From the NCBI RefSeq assembly GCF_013340935.1, contig NZ_WHOS01000041.1:1-62913 (forward strand): a stretch of 62,913 nt of DNA. Reading direction: 5' to 3'. Below the pieces are notes generated by a model. That model was not told where the DNA came from and did not search any database. It was given only the letters and a program-made list of their open reading frames with translations. The translations under genes and the position numbers were made by a program. Each line of letters begins with the position of its first letter. Positions within the stretch are counted from its first letter, which is position 1. Positions 8,458-16,620 of this stretch are shown piece by piece. Source of the stretch: Azospirillum melinis. GTDB lineage: Bacteria > Pseudomonadota > Alphaproteobacteria > Azospirillales > Azospirillaceae.

Positions 8458-9516
8458 ATGTCGATCTCCGGACCGCCCGCCGACACGCCCGAGCGTCAGG
8501 CCTATTACGACAAGATCAGCAAGCGCAACCTGAACCCGCTGTGGTCGGTGATGGGCGCCATCATCACCCGCGAGCCGCGCAGCGCCTGCGTGCCCCATCT
8601 GTGGGACTTCGCCGAGATGAAGGAGCTGCTGCTGGAAGCGGGCTCCCTCATCACCGCCAAGGAGGCGGAGCGCCGCGTGCTGATGCTGGAGAACCCCGGC
8701 ATGCCCGGCCAGAACCGCATCACCACCTCGCTCTATGCCGGGCTCCAGCTGGTGCTTCCGGGCGAGGTGGCGCCGTCCCACCGCCACAGCCAGTCGGCGG
8801 TGCGCTTCGTGCTGGACGGCGCCGGCGCCCACACCTCGGTGGACGGCGAGCGCACCATCATGCAGGTCGGCGACTTCGTCATCACCCCGCCGCGCGCCTG
8901 GCACGATCACGGCAACCACAGCGACGAGCCGATGATCTGGCTCGACGGGCTCGACATCCCGACCGTGTCCTTCTACGACGCCTCCTTCGCGGAATCCTCG
9001 CCGGAGGACGAGCGGCCGGTGACCCGCCCGGTCGGCCACTCGATGGCGCAATTCGGCGCCAACATGCTGCCGGTGGATTACGAGGCGACGCAGCCCTCCT
9101 CCCCCATCTTCAACTATCCCTACGCCCGCACCCGCGAGGCGCTGGAGACGATGCGCCGCCAGCAGGACTGGGATCCCTGCCATGGGTTGAAGATGCGGTT
9201 CGTCAATCCGGTGGACGGCGGCTCGCCGATGCCGACCATGTCGGCCTTCATGCAGCTGCTGCCGAAGGATTTCGCCACCAGCGCCTACCGCAGCACCGAC
9301 GCCACCATCTTCGCGGTGGTCGAGGGCCGCGGCACCACGACCATCGACGGCCAGCCCTTCGCCTGGGGTCCGAAGGACGTGTTCGTGGCGCCGAGCTGGA
9401 AATGGGTGACCCATCACGCCGGCGAGGATGCGGTGATCTTCAGCTATTCCGACCGGATCGCCCAGCAGAAGCTCGGCCTGTGGCGCGAAGACCGCGGCAA
9501 CCGCGTGAAGGAGTGA
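8458..9516 (+). CDS. Gentisate 1,2-dioxygenase (cupin)
   Basis: This ring-cleaving Fe(II) bicupin of 352 residues opens gentisate to maleylpyruvate. The N-terminal cupin shows the metal ligands in PSHRHSQSAVRFVLDGAG (about residues 107-124), with the partner His in PRAWHDHGNH. A second cupin-like fold follows near residues 275-325 (YRSTDATIF, GQPFAWGPKDVF, PSWKWVTHHA). Length and layout are those of the family. The ATG at 8458 is preferred over an in-frame TTG at 8449, which would overlap AGAAAGGA. Confidence 0.92.
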   Translation: MSISGPPADTPERQAYYDKISKRNLNPLWSVMGAIITREPRSACVPHLWDFAEMKELLLEAGSLITAKEAERRVLMLENPGMPGQNRITTSLYAGLQLVLPGEVAPSHRHSQSAVRFVLDGAGAHTSVDGERTIMQVGDFVITPPRAWHDHGNHSDEPMIWLDGLDIPTVSFYDASFAESSPEDERPVTRPVGHSMAQFGANMLPVDYEATQPSSPIFNYPYARTREALETMRRQQDWDPCHGLKMRFVNPVDGGSPMPTMSAFMQLLPKDFATSAYRSTDATIFAVVEGRGTTTIDGQPFAWGPKDVFVAPSWKWVTHHAGEDAVIFSYSDRIAQQKLGLWREDRGNRVKE

Positions 9517-9521
9517 GGAGC

Positions 9522-10166
9522 ATGGCGATGGAGGTCTACGGCTATTTCCGGTCGTCCGCGGCCTACCGGCTGCGCATCGCGCTCAATCTCAAGGGGCTGA
9601 CCGCGGAACAGCACTTCATCCACCTGCGCCGGAAGGAACAGTCTTCGCCCGGCTATCTCGCCGTCAACCCGATGGGGCTGGTTCCGGCGCTGGTCGAGGA
9701 CGGGCGCACACTGACCCAGTCGCTCGCCATCATCGAGTATCTCGACGAAACGCATCCCACGCCGCTGCTGCTGCCGCGCGACCCGTTCGACCGCGCCTGG
9801 GTGCGGTCGGTGGCGCTGGCGGTGGCCTGCGACATCCACCCGGTCAACAACCTGCGCATCCTGAACCACCTTCGCGACGATCTGGGCCAGGACGAGCAGG
9901 CCCGCAACGCCTGGTACGCCCATTGGGTGGCGGAAGGCTTCCGCGGGCTGGAGGCGATGCTGGCGGCAAGCCCGCGGCCCGGCACCTTCTGCTTCGGCGA
10001 TGTGCCGACGCTTGCCGACATCTGCCTCGTCCCGCAGGTCTTCAATGCCGAGCGGATGAACTGTCCCCTCGACGCCTATCCCACCCTCCGCCGCGTCGCC
10101 GACGCCGCCCGCGCCCTGCCCGCCTTCCAGGCCGCCGAGCCGGGCCGCCAGCCAGATGCCGACTGA
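9522..10166 (+). CDS. Maleylpyruvate isomerase (zeta-class glutathione transferase)
   Basis: This protein of 214 residues is a glutathione-dependent cis-trans isomerase, here predicted to convert maleylpyruvate to fumarylpyruvate. The N-terminal thioredoxin-like domain contains YFRSSAAYRLRIALNLKG, the zeta-class SSxxxR active-site motif, and QSLAIIEYLDE for glutathione contact. The C-terminal helical domain has CDIHPVNNLRI. Homologues also isomerise maleylacetoacetate, but the gentisate context favours the pyruvate substrate. The start at 9522 follows GGAGTGAGGAG. Confidence 0.88.
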   Translation: MAMEVYGYFRSSAAYRLRIALNLKGLTAEQHFIHLRRKEQSSPGYLAVNPMGLVPALVEDGRTLTQSLAIIEYLDETHPTPLLLPRDPFDRAWVRSVALAVACDIHPVNNLRILNHLRDDLGQDEQARNAWYAHWVAEGFRGLEAMLAASPRPGTFCFGDVPTLADICLVPQVFNAERMNCPLDAYPTLRRVADAARALPAFQAAEPGRQPDAD

Positions 10167-10194
10167 TTTTTCCTCCATCCAAGGATGCACCGAC

Positions 10195-10884
10195 GTGACC
10201 AGCTATGTCTTCGATCCGGCGCCGCTTCCCGCCGCCCCGGTCCGCGGCACCGACGCCCGTTTCCCGATCAACCGCATCTTCTGCGTCGGCCGCAACTACG
10301 AGGCCCATGCCCGCGAGATGGGCGTGCAGGTCGACCGCGAGGCGCCCTTCTACTTCACGAAGTCGCCCGGCACCTACGTCCCGAGCGGGGCGACCGTGGC
10401 CTACCCGCCCGCGACTGAAAATTACCATTACGAGATGGAGTTGGTGGTCGCCATCGGGAAGCCGGCCTTCCGCATCGCCAGGGAAGACGCCCTGGACATC
10501 GTTTACGGCTATGCCTGCGGCCTCGACATGACCCGGCGCGACCTGCAGCTCGCCGCCCGCGCCAAGCAGCGGCCCTGGGACATCGGCAAGGATTTCGAGG
10601 ACTCCGCCGTCCTGTCGGAGATCGTCCCGGTCGCCGAGTGCGGCCATCCGGCCGACGGGACGCTGGAACTGCGCGTCAACGGCGAAACCAGACAGTCAAG
10701 CGACCTCAGCCTGCTGATCTGGTCCGTTCCGGAACTGATCGCCCATCTCTCCACCCTCTATCACCTGCAGCCGGGCGACCTGATCTACAGCGGCACGCCG
10801 GAAGGTGTTGGCGCGGTCAGGGCCGGCGACCGGATCGAAGGGTCGGTCGCCGGCCTCGGCGGCATCGTCCTGACGATTGCATGA
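10195..10884 (+). CDS. Fumarylpyruvate hydrolase (fumarylacetoacetase family)
   Basis: This is the last step of the gentisate route, splitting fumarylpyruvate to fumarate and pyruvate. The FAH fold is shown by FCVGRNYEAHAREMG near the N-terminus, the metal-binding E-E-D set in YEMELVVAIG and CGLDMTRRDLQ, KDFEDSAVL, and the C-terminal IYSGTPEGVGAVRAGD. The start is uncertain: an ATG at 10156 overlaps the isomerase by 11 bp with no clear ribosome-binding site, while the GTG at 10195 follows AAGGA. I use the GTG (229 residues). Confidence 0.88.
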   Translation: MTSYVFDPAPLPAAPVRGTDARFPINRIFCVGRNYEAHAREMGVQVDREAPFYFTKSPGTYVPSGATVAYPPATENYHYEMELVVAIGKPAFRIAREDALDIVYGYACGLDMTRRDLQLAARAKQRPWDIGKDFEDSAVLSEIVPVAECGHPADGTLELRVNGETRQSSDLSLLIWSVPELIAHLSTLYHLQPGDLIYSGTPEGVGAVRAGDRIEGSVAGLGGIVLTIA

Positions 10885-10933
10885 TCGACGCCTCGGTCGG
10901 CTTGTCGCACGGAGCGTCGGCGTCATTCACCGC

Positions 10934-10970
10934 GCGGGGCACGGACCACTGCCCCGCCGCCACGGGCGGC
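10934..10970. terminator. Overlapping hairpins between convergent genes
   Basis: Between the convergent fumarylpyruvate hydrolase and dhaL genes lies GCGGGGCA, an 8-nt loop, then TGCCCCGC. A second stem, GCCGCC-ACG-GGCGGC (10956-10970), shares two bases with the first. Neither is followed by a T run on either strand. They may block read-through between convergent operons, but this is only a structural guess. The rest of the 168-bp gap shows nothing. Confidence 0.35.
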
Positions 10971-11052
10971 TATGTCAAGGATATGGAGGATATGCCGCCG
11001 TTCCGCGACGGCATACCGCCGGTGGCGGCCGGTGCGGACAGGCCGCTCGACA

Positions 11053-11730
11053 TCAGGGCCTGACCGGACGGAGACTTTCGAGCATATGCCGGAACGCGAT
11101 CATGCCCGGATCGTCGAGCCCGACCGACCGCTCGGCGAACATGCGGGCCCGACCGATGCGGTTCGGTTTGTTCCGGAAGATCTCGATCGTCCGGTCGGTG
11201 GCCCGCGTCGCCGCCCCGTGCTGGGCGGCGGTATCGCTCCGTTCACCGGCGTCGAGCGCGGCCAGCGCCTCCCGCACCGCATCCAGCGGGTCGAGCACGG
11301 TCTTGTCGCCCAGTGCCGCCCCGCCGCGGGACGAAAGCGCGCCGAGGATGTCCCCCAGCAGCTGCGGCAGCTCGGAGCATGGCAGGGAGGTTCGCCCGGC
11401 GGTCGCCTTGGCGGCCGTGAGGAAGGCAACGGCCAGCAAGGTGCCGAAGCTCGACCCCGACGCCTTGGAGCACGCCATCGCGCAGGCTTTGAAGGCTTGG
11501 CCGAGGTCGCCGTCCCCGGTGCCGCCATCCCCGGCGCCGCTGTTGTCCAGACCGGGGCGGATGGCACGGATGTTCTGGGCGCATTTTGCGAGCGTGGCGC
11601 CGAGATCGCCGTCGCCCAGACGGCCGTCGAGGGCATTCAGCTCGTCGGCCGCCGCCTCCATCCGGTCGGCCCAGCGGTCGAGCGCCGACGCCAGAACCGC
11701 CACCGTCAGTCCATTTTCGGTCGTGTTCAT
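11053..11730 (-). CDS. dhaL: Dihydroxyacetone kinase subunit L (divergent)
   Basis: This 225-residue, all-helical nucleotide-binding subunit would phosphorylate the substrate held by DhaK. The Mg-binding motif is GDGDLG near residue 37, where the family usually has GDGDHG. The usual GG(T/A)SG loop is replaced by SGSSFGTLL, so it is a divergent DhaL. It starts 1 bp after the dhaK stop and is clearly coupled to it. No DhaM phosphocarrier is present, so an ATP-dependent two-subunit kinase is more likely than a PTS-driven one. The physiological substrate may be another keto-sugar. Confidence 0.75.
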   Translation of the reverse strand: MNTTENGLTVAVLASALDRWADRMEAAADELNALDGRLGDGDLGATLAKCAQNIRAIRPGLDNSGAGDGGTGDGDLGQAFKACAMACSKASGSSFGTLLAVAFLTAAKATAGRTSLPCSELPQLLGDILGALSSRGGAALGDKTVLDPLDAVREALAALDAGERSDTAAQHGAATRATDRTIEIFRNKPNRIGRARMFAERSVGLDDPGMIAFRHMLESLRPVRP

Positions 11731-11731
11731 C

Positions 11732-12733
11732 TCACATGCTCCAGAAGGGGCAGCTGGCCGGAGCACGCAGCAGCGCCTCCAACTCCTCGTCGAGGCGCAG
11801 CAGAGTCAGCGAGGCCCCGGCCATCTCCATGGAGGTGGCATAGCGCCCCACCAGCGGGACAGCGACCGCAACGCCGGCATCGGCCAGCCGGCGGGAGAGG
11901 TGGCGATAGAGGATGTACAGCTCCTCATGCGGCGTGGCGCCCAGCGAATTGACCAGCACCGAGACCCGCTCGCCGCGGCCGATGCCGGTGTCGGCCAGCA
12001 GCCGGTCCAGCATCTCCCCGGCGATCTCGTCGGCGCGACGCAACGGGCCACGCCAGATCCCGGGTTCGCCATGGATGCCCATGCCCATCTCCATCTCGTC
12101 GTCGGCGATGGAGAAGGTCGGCCTGCCGGATTCCGGGACGATGCAGGGGGTCAGCGCGACACCGATGCTGGCGGTCGCCGAAACCGCCTTGCGCGCCGCC
12201 GCGGTGACCTCGCCCAGCGTCGCCCCCGGCCGGTCGGCCATCGCGCCGGCGATCTTGTAGGCGTAGATCAGCCCGGCGACGCCGCGCCGCTTGGCCCGCT
12301 CCTCCGGCCCGGCGCTGGCGACGTCGTCGGCGACCAGAACGCTGGTGGTCTCCATCCCCTCCATCTCCAGCATTTCGCCGGCCATGTCGAAGTTCATGCG
12401 GTCGCCGCCGTAGTTGCCGTAGAGCCGCAGCACGCCGGCCCCGCCATCGGCCGCCCGCATGGCGTCCACGCAATCGCCGACACTGGGACCGGCGAAGACG
12501 TTGCCGATGGAACAGGCGTCGAGCAGCCCCGGACCGACATAGCCGGTGAAGGTCGGCAGATGGCCGGAGCCGCCGCCCGAAACGATGCCGACCTTGCCCT
12601 GCACCGGCCCGCCGGCCCTGGCAATCACCCGCCCGGTCTCGCCGAGGCGGCGGTAGCTCTCCGGATGGGCGGCGACCAGCCCATCCAGCATCTCATCCAC
12701 ATAATCGGCGGGGTTGTTGAGGATCTTCTTCAT
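11732..12733 (-). CDS. dhaK: Dihydroxyacetone kinase subunit K
   Basis: This 333-residue substrate-binding subunit binds short keto-sugars covalently through a His hemiaminal. All the key positions are visible: SGH with His58, NYGGDRMNFD with Asp111, and MGIHGEPG with His220. The glycine loop GGGSGHLP is conserved. It lies between the TPP-enzyme gene and dhaL on the minus strand, in the operon controlled with the LacI-type regulator. Relatives of DhaK also act on erythrulose and other C4 ketoses, so triose specificity is not assured. Confidence 0.85.
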   Translation of the reverse strand: MKKILNNPADYVDEMLDGLVAAHPESYRRLGETGRVIARAGGPVQGKVGIVSGGGSGHLPTFTGYVGPGLLDACSIGNVFAGPSVGDCVDAMRAADGGAGVLRLYGNYGGDRMNFDMAGEMLEMEGMETTSVLVADDVASAGPEERAKRRGVAGLIYAYKIAGAMADRPGATLGEVTAAARKAVSATASIGVALTPCIVPESGRPTFSIADDEMEMGMGIHGEPGIWRGPLRRADEIAGEMLDRLLADTGIGRGERVSVLVNSLGATPHEELYILYRHLSRRLADAGVAVAVPLVGRYATSMEMAGASLTLLRLDEELEALLRAPASCPFWSM

Positions 12734-12761
12734 GGCATTCCTCCCGTCGTGACCGTCCGGC

Positions 12762-14504
12762 TCAATAGTTCAGCCGGGCGTTGCCCTCGAACATCGTGAC
12801 CGGCGGGTGGGCGCGCTGTTCGGTGACGATGTCCAGCACCGTGGTGGTGCCGGCGGCCAGCGCCCGCTGGAGCGCCGGCAGGAAGGCGTCGGGCGTCTCG
12901 ATGCGCTCGCCGGCACAGCCGCAGGCCCGGGCGATGGCGGCATGGTCGACGGCGGCGAAGTCGCAGACATCGGAGTAGTCGTTGAACAGCACCTTCTCGG
13001 CGTGCTTCTGATAGCCGAGGATCTGGTTGTTCAGCACGGCGACCACGACGTTCAGTCCCATGCGGCGGGCGGTTTCCAGCTCAGACCAGACATGGGCGAA
13101 GCCGCCGTCGCCGACCAGCGCGAAGACCGGGGCGTCCGGCCGGGCGCATTTGGCGCCGAGCGCGAAGGGCAATCCCCAGCCGAGCCCGGCCAGCCCGCGC
13201 GGCGTGACGAAGCGCATGCCCGGCTTGAGCGAGGTCAGGTAGTTGGCGACCCAGATGGAGGAATAGCTGGCGTCGGCGACCACAATGGTTTCCGGCGTCA
13301 GCACGCTGTCGAGGTCGCGCATGAGACGCTCGGGCCGGACCGGCGCCGCATCCATCGGGATGGCGCGGGCGACATCGTCCTTCCAGGCGGTCAGCCCGGC
13401 GGCGATCTGCCTCTCCACCGCCGGACGGGCGGCCTTGCGGGTGGAGAGATCCTCCCCGTCCAGCGCCTCCGCCAGGGCGGCCAGGGTCAGCTTGGCGTCG
13501 CCGACCAGCCGAAGCGCCTCGTAGTTGCGGCCGATCTCCTGCCCGTCGACGTCGAGATGGATGTAGCGGGCGGTCTTCGGATAGAGCGACCAGCTGTCGG
13601 TGCCGTTCTGGTTGGTGCGGTTGCCGATCAGCAGGATGACGTCGGCGTCCTCGACCATTGGGCGGAGATGGCGGGTGCGGCCGCCGGTGCCCATGAAATA
13701 GCCGACCGGGCCGAGGGAGAGCGGGTGCCGCTCGTCCACCGCCCCCTTGCCCATGGCGGTGGTGGCGACGGGCAGGGAGGCGCGGTCCTGCAGCGCCGCC
13801 AGTTCCCCGGCGGCGTCGGACAGGTGGATGCCACCGCCGGCGATGACCAGCGGCGCCTTCGCCGAGGCGAGCAGGGCCGCGGCCTCGCGCACCCGTGCCG
13901 GGTCTGCGCCGACGCGGTCGAGCGGAAACTGGCCGAGCGAAGCCACACGCTCGCCACCGCCGGGAGCGGGCACGTCGTTGAACAGGTCGATGGGGGCGAT
14001 CAGCACCGCCGGGCCGGGACGGCCCGAGGCGGCGGCGGTGAAGGCCATGTCGACATAGTCGTCGATGCGCTCGACCTCCGAGACGCGCTTGATCCACTTG
14101 GCGCAGCCGCGGAACAGCTCCAGATGGTCGAGTTCCTGGAAGGCGTTCTTGTCGGTCTGCTTGCGGTGGACGTCCTGGACGATGGCGACGATGGGCACGC
14201 TGGCCTTCAGCGCCTCGGCGAGGCCGGCGACCAGCAGCGTGGCGGCCGGGCCGTTCTGGGCGGTCACGACGGGCACCTTGTGGCTGACGCGGGCATAGGC
14301 GTCGGCCATGGCGGTGCCGGCATTCTCGGTGCGGTAGCCGATCTGGCGGATGCTGAATTCCGGCGCCACCAGGAACAGGGCCGACGGGATGCTCTGCCCG
14401 AAGATCATCTCGACGCCGTGACGCTTCAGGGCGGCCGCGAAGACATGGGCGCCGGTGCGGTTGGAGCCTTCGACCGGCTTGGCCGCGGCGAGATGGGTAT
14501 CCAT
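12762..14504 (-). CDS. TPP-dependent enzyme, acetolactate synthase superfamily
   Basis: This is a 580-residue three-domain TPP enzyme. The conserved activating Glu is Glu60 in YRTENAGTAMADAYAR. The central domain spans about residues 190-340 and the cofactor motif GDGG...NN lies at about 460-490 (ALVGDGGFAHVW, ending VAVLNNQ). Relatives include acetolactate synthase, glyoxylate carboligase, IolD and cyclohexane-1,2-dione hydrolase. It does not look like the housekeeping biosynthetic enzyme, since no regulatory subunit is present. Neighbours are CoA-transferase-like genes and DhaK/DhaL, which suggests a catabolic C-C bond cleavage or ligation. The reaction is unknown. Confidence 0.8.
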   Translation of the reverse strand: MDTHLAAAKPVEGSNRTGAHVFAAALKRHGVEMIFGQSIPSALFLVAPEFSIRQIGYRTENAGTAMADAYARVSHKVPVVTAQNGPAATLLVAGLAEALKASVPIVAIVQDVHRKQTDKNAFQELDHLELFRGCAKWIKRVSEVERIDDYVDMAFTAAASGRPGPAVLIAPIDLFNDVPAPGGGERVASLGQFPLDRVGADPARVREAAALLASAKAPLVIAGGGIHLSDAAGELAALQDRASLPVATTAMGKGAVDERHPLSLGPVGYFMGTGGRTRHLRPMVEDADVILLIGNRTNQNGTDSWSLYPKTARYIHLDVDGQEIGRNYEALRLVGDAKLTLAALAEALDGEDLSTRKAARPAVERQIAAGLTAWKDDVARAIPMDAAPVRPERLMRDLDSVLTPETIVVADASYSSIWVANYLTSLKPGMRFVTPRGLAGLGWGLPFALGAKCARPDAPVFALVGDGGFAHVWSELETARRMGLNVVVAVLNNQILGYQKHAEKVLFNDYSDVCDFAAVDHAAIARACGCAGERIETPDAFLPALQRALAAGTTTVLDIVTEQRAHPPVTMFEGNARLNY

Positions 14505-14532
14505 GCGTGTTCTCCGAAGGGAGTGAATCAGT

Positions 14533-14542
14533 AAATCGTTTT
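14533..14542. promoter_or_regulatory. LacI-type operator-like site before the TPP-enzyme gene
   Basis: AAATCGTTTT lies 29 bp upstream of the TPP-enzyme start, in the 75-bp gap after the CaiB/BaiF gene. It matches AAAWCGWTTT, the pattern also found in the lacI/ABC intergenic region, and sits in an AT-rich patch of an otherwise GC-rich locus. An internal operator for the downstream half of the leftward operon is the simplest reading. Confidence 0.45.
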
Positions 14543-14579
14543 AGTAAGCAAATGCGCGAAACCGATCAGGCCGCGGCGG

Positions 14580-15770
14580 TCAGACGGTGCCGTCGTCCCG
14601 CAGGGCGCCGACATCGGACGGGGTCATCCCCAGCCATTCGCCCAGCACCTCGTCGGTATGCTGGCCCAGCATCGGAGCGGGGTGGCGGATCTCGCCGGGC
14701 GTGTCGGAGAGGCGGACGGTCAGGCCGTGGGTGGTGACGGTGCCGGCCTTGGGGTGCTGCGTCTCGACGATCTGGCGGGCTTCGCGCATGTAGGGGTTGG
14801 CCAGCAGATCGGGCAGGGTGGCGATCCGCGCCGCCGGCAGTTCGGCCTGCCGCAGCAGGGCCACCACCTCGTCGGCGGGAAGGCCGGCGATCCACTCGCC
14901 GACGACCGCCTCGATGGCCGGGATGTTGCGCATTCGCGCCTCCAGCGTGGCGAAGCGCGGGTCCTCCAGCAGGTCGGGCCGCTTCATGATCCGGGTCAGC
15001 CGCGGGAAATGGGCGTCGTTGCCGGCGACCATGTGCAGCCAGACGCCGTCGGCGGCGCGGAAGGTCTGGGCCGGCGCCGAATAGCGGTCGCGGTTGCCGA
15101 CGCGGGACATCGCCCGGCCGAGCATCGCCTGTTCGGGAATGGCGGTGACCAGCATCGACACGGCGCTGCCCATCAGGCTGGCGTCGACCATCTGGCCCTT
15201 GCCGGTCTTGTGGCGGTGCTCGACCGCCGCCAGGATGCCGATGGAGGCGTAGAGCGCGGTGGCGTAGTCGACCAGGAAGGTCCCGCCCATCGTCGGCGGA
15301 CCGTCCGGATCGCCGGTGATCTCCATCAGGCCGGAGGTCGCCTGGGCGATGCCGTCGAAGCAGGGTTCCGCCGCCATCGACCCCTGCTGGCCGTAGCCGG
15401 AGATGCGGGCCATGATCAGGCGCGGGTTGATCGCGTGGAGATCGTCCCAGCCGCAGCCCATCTTCTCCATGGTGCCGGGGCGGAAATTCTCGATCAGCAC
15501 GTCGGCCTGCTTCACCATCTCGCGCAGCAGGCCATGGGCGCGCGGATCGCGGAAGTTCAGGGTGATGCTGCGCTTGTTGCGGTTGAACACCATGAAGTAC
15601 AGGCTCTCGCCTTCGACATGGGGTTCCAGGGCGCGGGTGTCGTCGCCGCGGCGCGGGCGCTCGACCTTGACGACGTCGGCGCCGAGATCGCCCAGCATCA
15701 TTCCGCAATGCGGGCCGGCGATGAAGCGCGACAGGTCGAGGACCTTCAGTCCATCGAGGGGTCCAGGCAT
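14580..15770 (-). CDS. CaiB/BaiF (family III) CoA-transferase
   Basis: This 396-residue protein transfers CoA between carboxylic acids. The N-terminus GPLDGLKVLDLSRFIAGP and following GDLGADVVKVERP are family hallmarks. The catalytic Asp is expected within SLMGSAV or the preceding VDASL segment (about residues 170-180), and the C-terminal region ends RHPAPMLGQHTDEVL. I use the ATG at 15770, with AGGTGA at suitable spacing; a GTG at 15779 is also possible. It follows the CoA-transferase-like B subunit by 10 bp and is part of the same leftward operon. Confidence 0.85.
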   Translation of the reverse strand: MPGPLDGLKVLDLSRFIAGPHCGMMLGDLGADVVKVERPRRGDDTRALEPHVEGESLYFMVFNRNKRSITLNFRDPRAHGLLREMVKQADVLIENFRPGTMEKMGCGWDDLHAINPRLIMARISGYGQQGSMAAEPCFDGIAQATSGLMEITGDPDGPPTMGGTFLVDYATALYASIGILAAVEHRHKTGKGQMVDASLMGSAVSMLVTAIPEQAMLGRAMSRVGNRDRYSAPAQTFRAADGVWLHMVAGNDAHFPRLTRIMKRPDLLEDPRFATLEARMRNIPAIEAVVGEWIAGLPADEVVALLRQAELPAARIATLPDLLANPYMREARQIVETQHPKAGTVTTHGLTVRLSDTPGEIRHPAPMLGQHTDEVLGEWLGMTPSDVGALRDDGTV

Positions 15771-15780
15771 GGGGGTCACC

Positions 15781-16620
15781 TCAGACGCGCAGCAGGACGC
15801 GGTTGGGATCGATCACCCGGCGGATGAGATCCAGCTCCTGCATGCTGGGAAGCGGAGTGGCGGGAAGCTGCTCCGGCAGGACCGGGCGGAAGGACATGAG
15901 GTCGAAGACCTCTTCCGCCGTGACGCCGGGGTGCAGCGAGCGCAGGCGCATCTGCCGGCTGCCGGGCTCGAAGTCGAAGATCGCCTTGTCGGTGACGACG
16001 AGCTGCGGCCCGCCGGAAGACAGCCCGGCCTCCTCGCGGCTGCGGCCGCCCCGCAGGTGGCCGACGCTGGTGATGAAGTCGACCGCCTCGACGAAGACCC
16101 GGCGGTCGAGATCGACCACGACGATCGGGCGGGGAACGAAGGCAAAATGCTCGGGCTGGGCGAGGCAGCCGACCAGCCGGACCTTCGGATTGCGGTAATC
16201 GCCGATGGCCGTGATGTTCAGGTTGCCGAAGCGGTCGATCTGCGCCGCGGAATCGAAGCAGACGTCGAAGGCGCGGCGGGCCAGCATGTCGCACTTGACG
16301 CCGGTGTCCGACGGGCAGGCGGCGGCCTGCCAGCGGGTGAAGCTGTCCTGCTTCAGGTCGGCCGGCATGCTGGACAGGTCCGGCTCCAGCAGGTTGCCCC
16401 AATAGACCGAGGCCGACGGGGCATGGAGCATCTGGGCCAGCCGCACCGCCGTCAGCGGGATGCCCACCGCCAGGGTGAAGGCCCGCCCGTTGGTGCCGAC
16501 GCCGACGAAGGCGAGGTCGCCGTCGCGGATTTCCCGCGCGATGGCGGCGGTGACGATCTCGTTCGTGGTGGGGGACATCGTCGCCACGTCAGCAGCTAAA
16601 TCGATTTTATTTTCAGGCAT
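15781..16620 (-). CDS. CoA-transferase-like subunit B (IpdB-like), pair 1
   Basis: This 279-residue subunit has the fold of the glutaconate CoA-transferase B and IpdB family, seen in GNLNITAIGDYRNPKVRLVG and FITSVGHLRGGRSREEAG. In true CoA-transferases a catalytic Glu sits in a VESG-type motif after the first domain strand. The matching segment here reads SVYWGNLLEP, so Tyr or Trp stands where Glu is expected. That favours an IpdAB-like hydrolase or an altered reaction. The ATG at 16620 overlaps the subunit A stop by 8 bp; an internal ATG at 16578 is possible. Confidence 0.75.
   Translation of the reverse strand: MPENKIDLAADVATMSPTTNEIVTAAIAREIRDGDLAFVGVGTNGRAFTLAVGIPLTAVRLAQMLHAPSASVYWGNLLEPDLSSMPADLKQDSFTRWQAAACPSDTGVKCDMLARRAFDVCFDSAAQIDRFGNLNITAIGDYRNPKVRLVGCLAQPEHFAFVPRPIVVVDLDRRVFVEAVDFITSVGHLRGGRSREEAGLSSGGPQLVVTDKAIFDFEPGSRQMRLRSLHPGVTAEEVFDLMSFRPVLPEQLPATPLPSMQELDLIRRVIDPNRVLLRV
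16598..16607. promoter_or_regulatory. LacI-type operator-like palindrome at the A/B junction
   Basis: AAATCGATTT is a perfect 10-bp palindrome within the first codons of subunit B, 6 bp before the end of the subunit A gene. It fits the AAAWCGWTTT pattern seen at four places in this locus. Being intragenic it may act as an auxiliary site or be chance. Confidence 0.35.
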
